From Bipolaris cookei (lineage: Eukaryota > Ascomycota > Dothideomycetes > Pleosporales > Pleosporaceae), in the NCBI GenBank assembly GCA_002286855.1, contig NRSV01000055.1, forward strand, positions 177,276 to 241,275: a DNA stretch of 64,000 bases. Direction: 5' to 3'. Positions within the stretch are counted from its first letter, which is position 1; every line of letters begins with the position of its first letter. The notes under the pieces were generated by a model, which did not search any database, was not told the DNA's origin, and saw only the letters and a program-made list of their open reading frames with translations. Below are positions 33,327 through 43,783 of this stretch, one piece after another. The position numbers and the translations under genes are program-made.

Positions 33327-34054
33327 TGTGAAGTATGGTGTGTGTCTATTTCAATATAGGTAGTTGGAAGGACGTAGGAAGCCGGCGTCTTGCGCTTGTG
33401 TTGTGTGGCGTTGGTGGATGCGGAAAGGGACGGGTTAAAGCAAAGAAGTTTACTTAATGCAGGGCAGGCGGTGAGGATGTTTGCCAGCGAGAGGCGTCGA
33501 CGCTGGCCCATATACGTGGTTCCAACAGTACAGAGCGTGGAGTGAGATGGGATGATACACGTCTAGATGCAGTCGGCGTTGTACTTGAGGCGCAGTTCAA
33601 TGTCCTTGTGATGATAAAAAAGAATGACGGCCCGCCAGCGACCGGGTACGAGGATGAGATGCATGGGATTCCTATTCATCCTTGCACATGGCCTGTTTCA
33701 TGTGCTCTCTATGCCTCTATGGCTCAAGCGGTAGGCTGGCGTGAGCAGTCGTTCTCTAGTCACGCCGCACAGCATGACCTCGCAGTGTTCCTGCAGCGGA
33801 GTAACGCAGCGGAGGCATCCCAAAGCGAGCATTCACGTGACAGTGCCGCTTGCCGAGGATCCCTGCCGTCCGCCCCAGCTAGGATCCCTGTCCTGTCCCG
33901 CGTCACTGGCCGGTTGCACCTTCCTCTGCGCCCACAGCCTCCCATGTCTCCAATCCTTGCACTCCACTTTCTACCGCCCAAACATAGCAGAGCCTGGAGC
34001 TCTGGGTGAAGAAAACACTTAGCATCATCGCCATCGTCTGCGGAAAAAGACACT
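33327..34054. other. intergenic, divergent promoter region
   Basis: About 730 bp between the divergent TANGO2-like gene and the small membrane-protein gene. The 155-codon frame across 33542-34009 looks like chance (no domain, unusual composition). Nothing else recognised. Confidence 0.45.
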
Positions 34055-34705
34055 ATGGCAGCCAACTTCGCCCCATACCAGGACATTCCCGAATCGTCAC
34101 GAGCTCTTTCCCCACCACCACTCCGCTCGCCCCGAGTATCCGTCGACCGCTCCCGTACCACTGCCTCGCCGCCTATACGCCCCTCGTATGACTACCAGGA
34201 CTACTTCCAAGGCCAACCCCCCACATCTCCGCTCGGCGAACCCGAAACGGAGCGCATAGCATGGGACCAACCATCGCGCAATACGTCCTTTGGTCGTTCC
34301 CGCCAAGACATTGACATGTTCACCACATCGTTAGGCTGGCGCCTCGATTACGAAGCTTGTCTGGCATATTTGCTACTGCCGCCAGCCGGAGGCGTTTTGC
34401 TGTTGATGTTTGAGCATCAAAGCGACTACGTGCGATTCCATGCATGGCAGAGTAGTTTGCTCTTTGCGTTTATCTTTGTTCTGCATGTCATATTCAGCTG
34501 GTCGAGCTTTATTTCCTGGGTCATGTTGCTGGGCGACTTGGCACTAATTGGGTGGCTGACATGGAGGGCATATCTCGATGGTGAGTTGGGGTGCTGTCAC
34601 ATGTCATTCAGAGCGCTTACTGACGTTTTCGTAGCTGCGACGCTCGATCGATGCGAAGTGCCCTTTTTCGGACCGCTAGCGAGCTCCATTCTTGACGACG
34701 AATAA
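34055..34705 (+). CDS. small multi-pass membrane protein (Tic20/DUF4870-like)
   Basis: Two exons, 34055-34580 and 34635-34705, give 198 aa. The 54-nt intron (GTGAGT...CGTAG) contains no in-frame stop, so an uninterrupted ORF of 216 codons also exists; the splice signals favour removal. The first ~100 residues are Pro/Ser/Arg-rich and cytosolic-looking. They are followed by three or four hydrophobic segments: CLAYLLLPPAGGVLLLMF, FHAWQSSLLFAFIFVLHVIF and FISWVMLLGDLALIGWLTW. The DYVRFHAWQS motif between segments is the signature of the small DUF4870/Tic20-like membrane family. The C-terminus (VPFFGPLASSILDDE) is soluble. Function unknown. Confidence 0.78.
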   Translation: MAANFAPYQDIPESSRALSPPPLRSPRVSVDRSRTTASPPIRPSYDYQDYFQGQPPTSPLGEPETERIAWDQPSRNTSFGRSRQDIDMFTTSLGWRLDYEACLAYLLLPPAGGVLLLMFEHQSDYVRFHAWQSSLLFAFIFVLHVIFSWSSFISWVMLLGDLALIGWLTWRAYLDGELGCCHMSFRALTDVFVAATLDRCEVPFFGPLASSILDDE

Positions 34706-34922
34706 TAGAGTCATGTAGGAATGGGGGATTCATGCTGAAATGATTTGGGTTTTGCAATGCAGCACGGTGTTGGTGGAGTATCTCATGGGCTTCCAATTGC
34801 ATTCTTTATGTGCTCAATTACAAGCGGACCTCCTTCACCTGGAGCAGCGCTCTAATACACCCTTCTTGACGACGTATCTAATATACTTTTCCACTCGTAT
34901 AGAACAAAGCACGCAATAGCTT

Positions 34923-36016
34923 CTATCCGAATCTCTCCTGCGCAATTTGCTTGAGAAACTCCATAGTCTTACTTTCCTTTTCCCTCCTCTCCGCCAACCT
35001 CTCATTCCTCTCTGCCTCTCTTGCCCTTGCAATCTCCTCGCGCCGTATCTCCCTTTCATTCTTCTGACGCTCCTGCTCCCGCTTCTTCTTTTTGTAGACG
35101 TCAATGCCATCGTCGCCCATGAGATCTGATTCCGCAACTTCAACATCTCCCGATTCCTTGGCTTCGCGGAATGATTGTAGTGTGGAAGTCGTCTCGCGCT
35201 TTTTTTCCAGCTGGCGTTCGCGGCTGCCCGGATCGGCGCGTGGAACCAATTCGTCCAGACGCTCCTTTTGTGCTTTGCGGTCGGCTTTACGGGAATAGCG
35301 TAGGTCATCCATATACTCGGACTGGCCCCGAGCTCGGTCTTCATCGCGTAGCTCGTTGCGGTACGTAAGGTCGTCGAGTCTGGGTATGGTTGGCCCATGG
35401 CCAACATGTCGTGGAAGATCTCTCGGCGGTGCTGGACCAATTTCATCATCGCTATCATCTTCGGCACCCTCTTTAGGCGCATAGCTGGGCGACGCTCGTC
35501 TGGCCGGGGCTTGGGCGGAGGATGCGCGATATGATTGTACTGTTTCCTGCGCCGTCTTGAGCATAGATGGGTCGTACCAGCTGCGGGCTAACTCCCCACG
35601 ATTCCTAGAACGTTAGAATAACATTCCTTCGTCATATTTTTTTTTCTGTAGAGAATCCACGCGTACCATCTACTAACAAAGCTCTTCCATCGTCCCTTTG
35701 TTTCCCTCTCATCCAGATCGTCTAGCTGGATTTGTTTTTGTATATCCAGGTATGACTGGAACAGCGGTCGGTACTCATCATACTGGCGTTTCGATAGCGG
35801 CTTTGCCTTGTACGGCAAATCTACAGTTTTCTGCGCAGGCGAACGCGATCGCGTGCGCGTCCGTTTGTGTCGATGGCCACCGTCATCGCGGCGAGGAGAG
35901 CGTGAGCGGTGCGAGTGGTGATGGCGCTTGTGACTACGCGCACTGTGTGGTGAGTGTTCAGCGCGAGGCGGAAGTTGCGCTCTGGATTCTTCAGGTGTCC
36001 AGTCTCGGCGCGGCAT
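34923..36016 (-). CDS. RS/Arg-rich coiled-coil nuclear protein, probable spliceosome-associated
   Basis: Two exons, 36016-35667 and 35604-34923, give 343 aa; the intron is GTACGC...TCTAG with CTAAC, and the phase fits. The N-terminus MPRRDWTPEESRAQL leads into an Arg/Ser/His-rich tract (HSHRSRSPRRDDGGHRHKR, RTRSRSPAQK). A conserved-looking block follows (LSKRQYDEYRPLFQSYLDIQ, KGRWKSFVSRWNRGELARSW). The rest is an Arg/Glu/Lys-rich long helix (KKKKREQERQKNEREIRREE) ending KTMEFLKQIAQERFG. RS dipeptides and the basic helix suggest a role with pre-mRNA splicing or RNP particles, but this is inference; I do not recognise a named family. The in-frame ATG at 36055 is possible but adds only 13 unconserved residues. 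Confidence 0.7.
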
Positions 36017-37159
36017 GATTGAGGTTGTGGGATCAGCGCAGCACCAACGAGACAAGTTCAGACTTCACACACCGCCAGCGGGCCGTTCCGCTCGCTTGGC
36101 ATCACAGCATCCACTATTGACTCTAGCCTTTGCTTTCTGCACGTTTATACAAGAATACGATACGTTTATATAATACATTTTCCAAATGACCGAAATTCAG
36201 TCCGCAGACATGAGGTCAATTGATTCCAATAGTCCTAACACCCTTTTTGGAAGGAATGTCTAGGATGACGTAGCCGCGCTAACCCGCAAACACTGCCTCA
36301 GCACTGCCCCGCATTATTCAGCCCTGGCGGCTGCCTTGATGAATGTTTTGATGCTTTATGAGGAACTCAGCGTGAGTTTCTCCTGCTAACATCTTAAAAT
36401 CTGAACATTCCATCCGATTCAACAAATATTCCTTGATTGCGATGACACAACAACTCCTTCTTTTTGACATACACACTTGTGACCTCTGTTCAGCACAGAA
36501 GATAGACCCGCTTGCAAGATTACATTCACAATCTTCCTGTGTCATCCAATACTCAGACATGAGGTTTTTTCAACGTAGAAAAGCCTGTAAATTGTTTTCA
36601 TATATCTACAGAAAACTGACCTCAGAATGGAATGACGGCTCCAATAACTGCTTCGACCTCGATCTTTGGGTGTACCAAGTAACTATACCAATTTCAAAAA
36701 CTCGGAGCAGTGGAATAGCACATGGTGCTTGGCTATCAAATGGTCGTGGCTCTATTTTTCAAGTGAAACCTTCAATGTCTTGACACTTCCAGATACGTAA
36801 CGATGACATTTACATATTCAAAGCATTCGAGGACTGAGATTTAACTAGAATATCCCAGCGCTGACTACGTTTTTCAAAGATCAATATTACATGATTATGG
36901 AGGAGCAGAGTCAAAACCGCGTATTGTTTCACTCTTAGAACAATGCGATAGCCGCCACTCGAAATGTAGCTGTCACAAGATGCTAGGAGCACGAATCCAA
37001 AAGCTTTGGGAAGCGTTGGTGAATTGCTACGTACACTATCTGTGAAGACTCAAGACGTTGCGTAAGGAATCAGAACAGAAATTCGTCAACAGAATATATC
37101 ATGGGTGGCTAGCGTACGTGTAGTACCTCGGTAGCACTCAGCCAATCAGCAGCAGAATC
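36017..37159. other. gene-poor stretch, possible 5' remnant of the HET gene
   Basis: About 1.1 kb, AT-richer than the block to the left. A 116-codon plus-strand frame at 36433-36783 has a Cys-x2-Cys pair (HTCDLCSAQ) and a segment (LDLWVYQVTIPI, GIAHGAWLS) that could be a decayed N-terminal part of the HET protein downstream. That link is tentative. Confidence 0.35.
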
Positions 37160-38760
37160 CAGGTGTTATGGCAACCCGGTGGTTACCGTGACAGTAGCAG
37201 TTCGCATCCCCCTCGAAGACCTACGAAGCTGGTGCGTATCAGCATCGATCGGCAAAGTAACCGGCTCTATGTCTACCTGGATGTTGTACCTCTGCCATCA
37301 CGCCAGTTCATGGTAGCAAGATACTCAATACTGAGTTATTGTTCGGAAGAGATCAAGAGCACAATTTGACAGCTTCATCTCTCAAAAAATTTGAAACAGG
37401 GCTTGCTATCTCGGAACTGTCGAGAACATTACAAGACACCATTTTGTCGAGCTGGAATCTTGACATAAGAATTTATCTGGGTAGACTGCCTCTGCATCTT
37501 ACAGGACGATGCATATGACTTGGCCCGTGGAATTGCAGATCTACCTCCTATTTTTGGTAATGCTTTTATCACCATCTGTGCGAGCAGAGCAGGCGATAGC
37601 CGCGACGGATTTCTCTATCAGATATCTCATCCACTCGTAGAGAGTTTTGTTTATAGTCTTCCCTATGCTTGTCCAGATGGTAGGTTCGGTTCAGTTGTAT
37701 TGTGTCTTCGTAGCGGTAATTCTATCTACTTGCGTGCTTGGAATTTCTAAGAGTATATGCTATTACTACGGATTTTAAAATATATATCATCGAGGCTTGT
37801 ATAGATGTGTTCAGAGACAGAACAGCACCAAGAAGAGAAGGAAAGGCCTTGGGCAGATATGTATCAACTATCTTTTTCTCTTCATCGCGGCATCAAATGT
37901 GAACGGTCTGTAGGAACTGTATTCCAGCTACCTAGTCCAGATGCTATTTACAATCAAGATGAAGAAAGAAGGTAAGACGCGAGCGGGGAGCCTATTTTGT
38001 TCGGGTTGGCGCACGGCCCTTACCTTGCCAGAGACGCGACTAGGCTAGCAGCCTAGTCATGTGACTCAGGGCTCAGCCCGTTACATCAAAGAGAATTTTG
38101 ACGTCAAAGAATGCGATATCTGAATGAAATTGGTGTAGAATTACTCAAGATACGCGCTCAAATTTCCTGCCGACAAGCTTCCAGCAATCTCAGGCATAGC
38201 AGATCTTTGGAGCAGACGAATGCCCAGTGATACTTATATGGCTGGTATATGGTACTCCCACCTCCCACTAGCATTGCTATGGATTCACAATCAACCATCT
38301 AAGCAAAAAGACGATACGTACCATGCACCCTCATGGAGCTGGGCTAGTTTGAATGGCCCTGTCTTTTGGCTTCGGGAAATCATAACAAAGATTGATCCAG
38401 ATCTCAGAGTAACAGCCTCAAACATAAAGCTTGTTTTTATTGAAGTACCTCATGGCGCAGTCTCAGGATCTCTCACTATTCAAGGACACTTGGGCAGAGC
38501 AATCTCATCACCAGACCCACTAAATCGTTTCGAACCTCAAAATATCGGGACCGTAAACTTGAGATATGCTGCTAAGCATTGGGACAATTCTGAGTTAATA
38601 TCATCTATCAGCATGCGGAGAATATATTGCCTGCAGATCTGTAAATTCGACAAGTTGAAAAGCTTGGACTGTCGGGTTTGCTCTTACTCAAAACTAACCA
38701 GAACACATACCGGGGGGTTAGTGTTTTCCATTTCTATTCTTTTGGCACATTCGATGTAGG
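37160..38760 (+). pseudogene. broken heterokaryon-incompatibility (HET) domain gene
   Basis: Pieces of one HET protein occur in order on the plus strand but in changing frames. These are RYSILSYC (37320), GRDQEHNLTASSLKKFETG and ISELSRTLQDTILSSW (37350-37470), the HET core IWVDCLCILQDDAYDLARGI (37472-37540), FGNAFITICASRAGDSRDGF, AWNF-stop-EYMLLLRIL (37740), WADMYQLSF, and DTYMAGIWYSHLPLALLWIH and APSWSWASLNGPVFW (38225-38370). At least three frameshifts (about 37345, 37475 and 37800) and stops separate them. Two stops, near 38127 and 38139, fall between recognisable blocks. A 127-bp insertion splits the gene at 37958. HET proteins control vegetative incompatibility and cell death; this copy cannot make an intact protein. 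Confidence 0.85.
37958..38084. mobile_element. 127-bp insertion in the HET pseudogene (solo LTR or MITE)
   Basis: The stretch is flanked by ATCAA on both sides (37953-37957 and 38085-38089), a 5-bp target duplication. HET-like sequence resumes directly after it, so the block is foreign. It is more GC-rich than its surroundings and ends CAGCCCGTTAC. Read on the minus strand it starts GTAACGGGCTGAG, resembling the end of the LTR-like block at 43193-43450. It contains a 9-bp inverted repeat with 3-nt loop (38038-38058). A 5-bp duplication and CCGTTAC(A) end fit a short solo LTR, but a MITE is not excluded. Confidence 0.55.
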
Positions 38761-39266
38761 AGCGACAGATACTACAAGATTTCGATATTTCTTACAATAT
38801 GTTAAATCATAATGATTATGAGAATGTTTCTGTTATGAGAGTACTGAAAACTTCATCCTGCATTGTTCTATGTGGTGATATTAATAAATCGTGTTGAGAA
38901 TATGCGAGTCCAGTCCAGGTTGGTAGAAGAAAGTTCAGAGCCTGGGTGAGAGAATGGTGCTACGCGGTGGCCAGTGCTGCGCGTGTGCACAATACACGTT
39001 GCCGCGTACGCATAGTAGATGGAGAACAACACAGTGGATATGCCGAATAGTAGACGTTAGAACTACCCACCTTGCCACTCCGACTTAGTTACCTATAGTA
39101 GTCATACTACTAAAGGATCTAATTTTAATAAATCGCTCGACTAAGATATGCGTAAATCCTTGATCTGACTCTACCCTACCTAGCAGTAGATATTGCTGGA
39201 AATTAATATTGAATATAGCGTGAACGACCCGGTGCTTCCTCTTTCGTAGATGTGCTGCCTTATCCC
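38761..39266. other. intergenic, no gene seen
   Basis: About 500 bp between the HET pseudogene and the aminotransferase gene. A GC-rich patch at 38960-39030 contrasts with AT-rich flanks and may be another small insertion, but I find no repeat ends. Confidence 0.4.
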
Positions 39267-40737
39267 TTACGTAATCACCTTTTCCCTGTCTGCCACAACC
39301 ACACCACTCGCCTCTCCCCTTTTCGCTCTCTCGCACAATTCCATCAATTTCGGCGCAGCCCACTCATAATCATCTACTTCCAGGTAGATCTGTCCACTAA
39401 GCCTGACCCAAAGTTTCTCAGCATGGAACGCAGTCTGAAAGTACGTGTCCATCTCCATGGCAGCCGTTCTCTTAATCCAAGCCGCAATCTTCACTGCGTC
39501 ATCGATATCCAACTCTTCTTTGCTTTTATCAACATCCTCTTTCTTCTTGAATACCAGTGGCAGCTCGACATTAGCAAACGCACACTGTCTCATTGTCCCA
39601 CTCTTTGTGGTCAATACATGCGTTCCCAGAATCTCAGCAATGCACTCTCCTCCTTTCCGAGCGATATCATAGCAGTACTCGCGGATCTTGGCTTCTCCTC
39701 CGCAGACTTGGTTCCGGAATTCGAGTGCGGCTGGAATACACAGGTAAGGTGTGTAGTCCATGGTTGCAACATAATCGAACATGAAGATAAAGGGGCTGCG
39801 GCCGTTGGTGTTTTCGGGTTGACAAGGGTATTGGTAACCGTGCGAGGTGGGGATTGAGGTTCGGATGAGATGCTGGTTGCGAAAGGGGACGTGGAAGACG
39901 GCACAGGAGCGGGGCGTGTAGAGCCATCTGGGATGGTAAGTAAACAATCCCTTGGCAACAATATCGCGTTTAGACTTACTTGTGACAATTACTAACGAAG
40001 AAATCCGGATTGACCTTGCCGAGGTGTGTTAAATCGATCATTCCTTGATGAGCGTCAGTCTGCAGCAATTTTTCTCAATGTCCTTTCACTCTTTCTTGGA
40101 AAAGATTTTGCTTACCAATACCATGCGCTCCGTCAATCAAACTCAGAATATCCAACTCTTTGCATATCCCTACAATATCCTCCCATGGAAGCCTTGCCCC
40201 AGGAAACGTCGAAATCGTATCAAACATCGCCAGTCTCACCCGCTTCCCGTCCGCCCTCAAACTCCTCACTTTCTCCCTGAATGATTCTAGAATCACCTCA
40301 TCCTCAACTGGATACACCAACTCGACCCTCTCACACTTGACCGGTAGAATCTCCCCAATGGCACCTATGGTCTTGGTACATGCTGGATACGCCGTCGAGA
40401 ACGTCACCACTACATCATCATCCTCAAATTTGATATTCCTGAGTACGGTATTGACACCCGTCGTGGCGTTGGGAACAAAAACCACTTCATCATGATTTAC
40501 TCCGAGCAAAGGAGCAACTGCAGCGCGGGATTTCGCGAGGAGAGGGAATGTAATGTATGAAACGAATGTGTCGGGTCGTTCAATTGCGGTAGTTTGGAGA
40601 GCGTAATGTGCCTCCCGTACAGGGGTTGGGTGCGTACCGAAAGAGCCATGATTGAGAGGTTTATAGGTCGGAGCGAATTGAAAGTGTGCTGAGCGCATCG
40701 GGTGCCCAAAGGGCGGGTGAGGCTTTCTGATAGTCAT
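39267..40737 (-). CDS. class V PLP-dependent aminotransferase (isopenicillin-N-epimerase-like)
   Basis: Three exons, 40737-40116, 40043-39980 and 39927-39267, give 448 aa; introns are GTAAGC...CAAG and GTAAGT...CCAG with matching phases. Family marks in order: YKPLNHGSFGTHPTPV near the N-terminus, VFVPNATTGVNTVLRN (cofactor-phosphate loop), DTISTFPGARLPWEDIV, SLIDGAHGIG (Asp contacting the pyridine nitrogen), and SNCHKWLYTPR, where Lys at about 229 is the Schiff-base lysine. This is the wording of the fungal isopenicillin-N-epimerase/ergothioneine-lyase-like branch of fold-type I enzymes. The substrate cannot be read from sequence. A TauD-type dioxygenase lies 640 bp away on the same strand. 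No beta-lactam synthesis genes are present, so the 'epimerase' name is structural only. Confidence 0.9.
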
Positions 40738-41374
40738 TGCCGGAGGAAGAAGACGTGAATTTGGGGAGGCTTGTGGAGCGATAGATGCAGCATTTATCTT
40801 CCTACATACGACCTAGTCATACTTGAACACAGTCACGAGGCTTCACAAGTTTTATATATGGGATGAAAAAAGAAGGTCCCACGCCAAGGGGAGTCATAGA
40901 TGGGCAGGGAATTAGGCGTGCAGCGGCTGACGCCAAGTCCCGCACGGGCCTTAAGTGGTACGTACTAGAGCTGGAGAGACAGACGTCTCTATCCAAATGA
41001 AGAGGTTTCTACCACAATTCTAATCGCAGTCCGTCCTTAGCGCAGACGGCAAGCGAGAGGGCTCTTTCAGCAATTGGAATACTGGGTATGCAAAAAGCGA
41101 GTTATAAGTGAGCTTAGATTTTCCCATAGTCAAACGATCAGTGGTGTATAATCAGGATTGCAGAATATACCGATTTTCGCTTACAGTGCTTGTGCAGTTC
41201 CCGAACGGCCCTTAAATGTCTAGTAGTTGTCGATTCCCCTTTCGGCATGGAGACCTGTAACGAGTAGACCATAGGAGAAAGCCTCAATATACATCTTCAT
41301 TCCTAGATCTACTCCACTAAAACGCACCTACCAGCACTACGAATCATCCACCTATCACTGCCGAAATTCTTATT
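40738..41374. other. intergenic, no gene seen
   Basis: About 640 bp separating the aminotransferase promoter from the 3' end of the dioxygenase gene; no coding similarity or obvious repeat. Confidence 0.4.
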
Positions 41375-42674
41375 TCACGCAACACCAGAAACCGGCACCA
41401 GCACCGGCCCAACTGGCCCTTCACTCGCCCCAATATTAGCCTGATGCATACTTCTCACCCCCCACTGATCTGGATAATCCACCGCCGTATGAAACAGCTG
41501 ATAATTCGCCCACATAACCACATCACCCTCCTCCACCTTTGGCAACAAAACATACTCAGGTCTCAACACGCGCTCCTGGATGGGTCGCAGCCAGTCGCGT
41601 ATCGCAGCCACGTCATCGACTACACGCGGGTCTTTGTATTCGCTGGAGCGGAAAAAGGCGCGGCGTACGCAGATGCCGTGGACCATAAAGGCGCGTTCGT
41701 GGGTGATGGGGTTAAGCCAGACCATTGGGTAGCGCTTTATGTGGGTTTCGTCGTAGGGAGGGAGATCGGCGAGGGGTTTTTCTTTGCCTTGGGATACAAG
41801 GCCCAGGCCGTTGGGGTGGCCTTTGCAATCGCTCATCCATTGGTAAGGGTGCGGGGCGTATTCGACCCATGAGTGGTCTGCCAGGTTCTTCTCTTCTTCG
41901 GTCATCATGTTATAGGTTTGTACATTGCTTATGAAGGCGGTGAGACCGGGTTCTGTTTCCATGGTTTGGCCGCTGCCGTCATCCCAGTGGATGGTCAGGG
42001 TGGGGGCTGTGGGCCGTTGGATGCAACGTAGCGTTGTGAACCAGGCTGGGTCACGGGCGTAGAGGGGTGCGTCGATGTGCCAGCGCTGGAAGCGGGTATG
42101 GCCAGCCTCGTATTCTTCGTCTGTGGGAGTGGTATCGTGCCATGCGTGAAGAATACCTTTCTTGAGTGTGACGTCTTTGAGTCCATAATGGTCTTCTCCT
42201 TGATAGCCTTTGCCGATTAGACGGACATTTTCTGCACCTGGTATACCTAAGACGTCTCTTCCTTTCTACATCTTGGGTTAGATAATCATTGTATCTGATC
42301 TCTACAAGATTCTGCATACCGACAAAAGTCCACCTTGTTTGCTAAAAGTTTTTACGTCGCCATGAGAGTGAACTTGTGGAGCTTTGGGATCGAATCGAGT
42401 AACGAGCTCCCACTGTTTGATAGGTGTAAGGTTTCTCTGACCCTTTACGACTACAAGCTTATGTGTCCAGATGGCGTCAGACAATGCTCTCACGTCAGCA
42501 TCTATATACAATTATTAGATCTTGATAATTTCGTTTTTACATCATTAACATGCCACTAATATTTTCAAGATTAAGGTCTTGAATTACTGCACCAAAGTTG
42601 TATTTCTCATTTGCAGTCTTCTTCATCTCTTTGACCTCAAAGGTCGACTCAAATGCTGGGCGGCCTGGTGACAT
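41375..42674 (-). CDS. TauD/TfdA-family Fe(II)/2-oxoglutarate dioxygenase
   Basis: Three exons are supported: from ATG 42674 to about 42557 or 42554, 42501-42320, and 42265-41375. The intron at 42266-42319 is GTATGC...GTAG in phase 0, giving FSKQGGLLS|KGRDVLGIPG. The upstream intron either uses GTGGCA at 42556 or is a GC-AG intron at 42553; both keep the frame. Family blocks: FGAVIQDLNLENI, AIWTHKLVVVKGQ, RFQRWHIDAPLY (iron-binding His-x-Asp), ADHSWVEYAPHPYQW, and the distal segment WANYQLFHTAVDYP followed by GVRSMHQANI (2-oxoglutarate-binding Arg). Such enzymes hydroxylate small acids such as taurine, sulfonates or aryloxy compounds. A further 5' exon near 42830 (MSQ...) is possible, since the frame stays open upstream of 42674 as FTLSFEDALKKSI. 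Confidence 0.85.
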
Positions 42675-43192
42675 GTTTGTAATGGTTATATTTTTTTGAT
42701 TGGTCACTCCACGGACAATGCTCTTTTTCAAGGCGTCTTCAAAAGAAAGAGTGAAATCTCTATTCGCATGAAATGGAAATCAAGAGTAATGTATTTTTAC
42801 CAACTGAGACATTGAGATGTGGAGTTATTGATGCCTGTATTTTCGCGCCATGCGCGATTTCCATCTTTCTGTTGTCACTATCCTAGCTGTCTTCATGCAC
42901 CCGATATCCGCTTTGAGTGTTATCAGGGTCTTATCTAAGCTCCTGTCAAACGACTCTGCATGGAGCTGCAGATCTATGCAACGAACATGCGGGGACAACT
43001 GTGTTACAGGGCCTCTGATCTATCGTTTGCGGAAGCGTTATCTTATCAGCATTCTGTCGTTCGGCCGAGTATCCATCTCCTGACTTCATCAATTCCTGCA
43101 GATAATTCTGATACCATCACATCTGGGAAATATCCAAGCACTCTGCCATTGCTGATAGGGATAGATTGATCACCGGGGGATTTCTATCATAA
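42675..43192. other. intergenic, possible first exon of the dioxygenase
   Basis: About 520 bp. The 42675-42840 part may belong to the dioxygenase 5' end. A 77-codon plus-strand frame at 42850 has no recognisable product. Confidence 0.4.
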
Positions 43193-43450
43193 TGTTAATG
43201 TGGGGTTAGATTCGAGGCTTTTTGAGCTAAAATTAGTTTATTACCGCGCTAGCCTTTCTTCTAAACACTGAAAAAGGTACAAAGGCCACCACTATATTTA
43301 TTAAGTAAACAAAGGTCGTTACACAGACCTGGAGCAAAGAAACCCCCGATAACTAGAGCAACTATCTAGTCTAGATAGCTTTGCTTCAAACCCACTACAC
43401 CTCTCTTCTTTTCTTCTACTCTGCAAGACCCCCTACTACTACCCGTTACA
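43193..43450 (+). mobile_element. LTR-like block, probable solo or 5' LTR of a retrotransposon
   Basis: 258 bp that begin TGTTAATGTGGGG and end CTACCCGTTACA, i.e. TG...CA with a short imperfect inverted end (TGTTA/TAACA-like). Inside are a TATA-like box (ACTATATTTATTAAG, about 43290) and a downstream pyrimidine-rich leader (43395-43435), as in an LTR promoter. The next bases (TTAGGCTACGAGGCTCACC) could be a primer-binding site. No 5-bp target duplication is visible and no gag or pol coding follows, so the element is incomplete. The CCGTTAC(A) end is shared with the insertion at 37958-38084. Confidence 0.5.
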
Positions 43451-43783
43451 TTAGGCTACGAGGCTCACCTGTATTTAGACAACCCCGCTCCAATCTACAC
43501 CAAATTGAATGTAACTACGTAGATACTTGTAGGCCTTACCAGCTTGCACGTCTTATATAGTCTTAGGGCTGAGACAGGACGTTAGACCACAATGATAATA
43601 ATAACAAGTATACTACGTGCACCTTAATTCTGTAGTAGTGTCATTAGACTCTTCGCAAGCTTGGTAAGCTAACATTGTACTCAAGGTGAATTACCAACAT
43701 GAAAAATAGGTGGATTATCTACATAACATAGAGATCCAACTGCACATGACTGACCGCTACTGCGTAACTAAATACCCTAGAAA
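43451..43783. other. intergenic, possible internal remnant of an LTR element
   Basis: 333 bp without open frame of note; may be leftover sequence downstream of the LTR-like block plus 3' flank of the next gene. Confidence 0.35.

Noticed and set aside
33542..34009. 155-codon plus-strand open frame upstream of the small membrane-protein gene
   Set aside because: No similarity, mixed composition, lies in a promoter region between divergent genes; a competing frame overlaps it.
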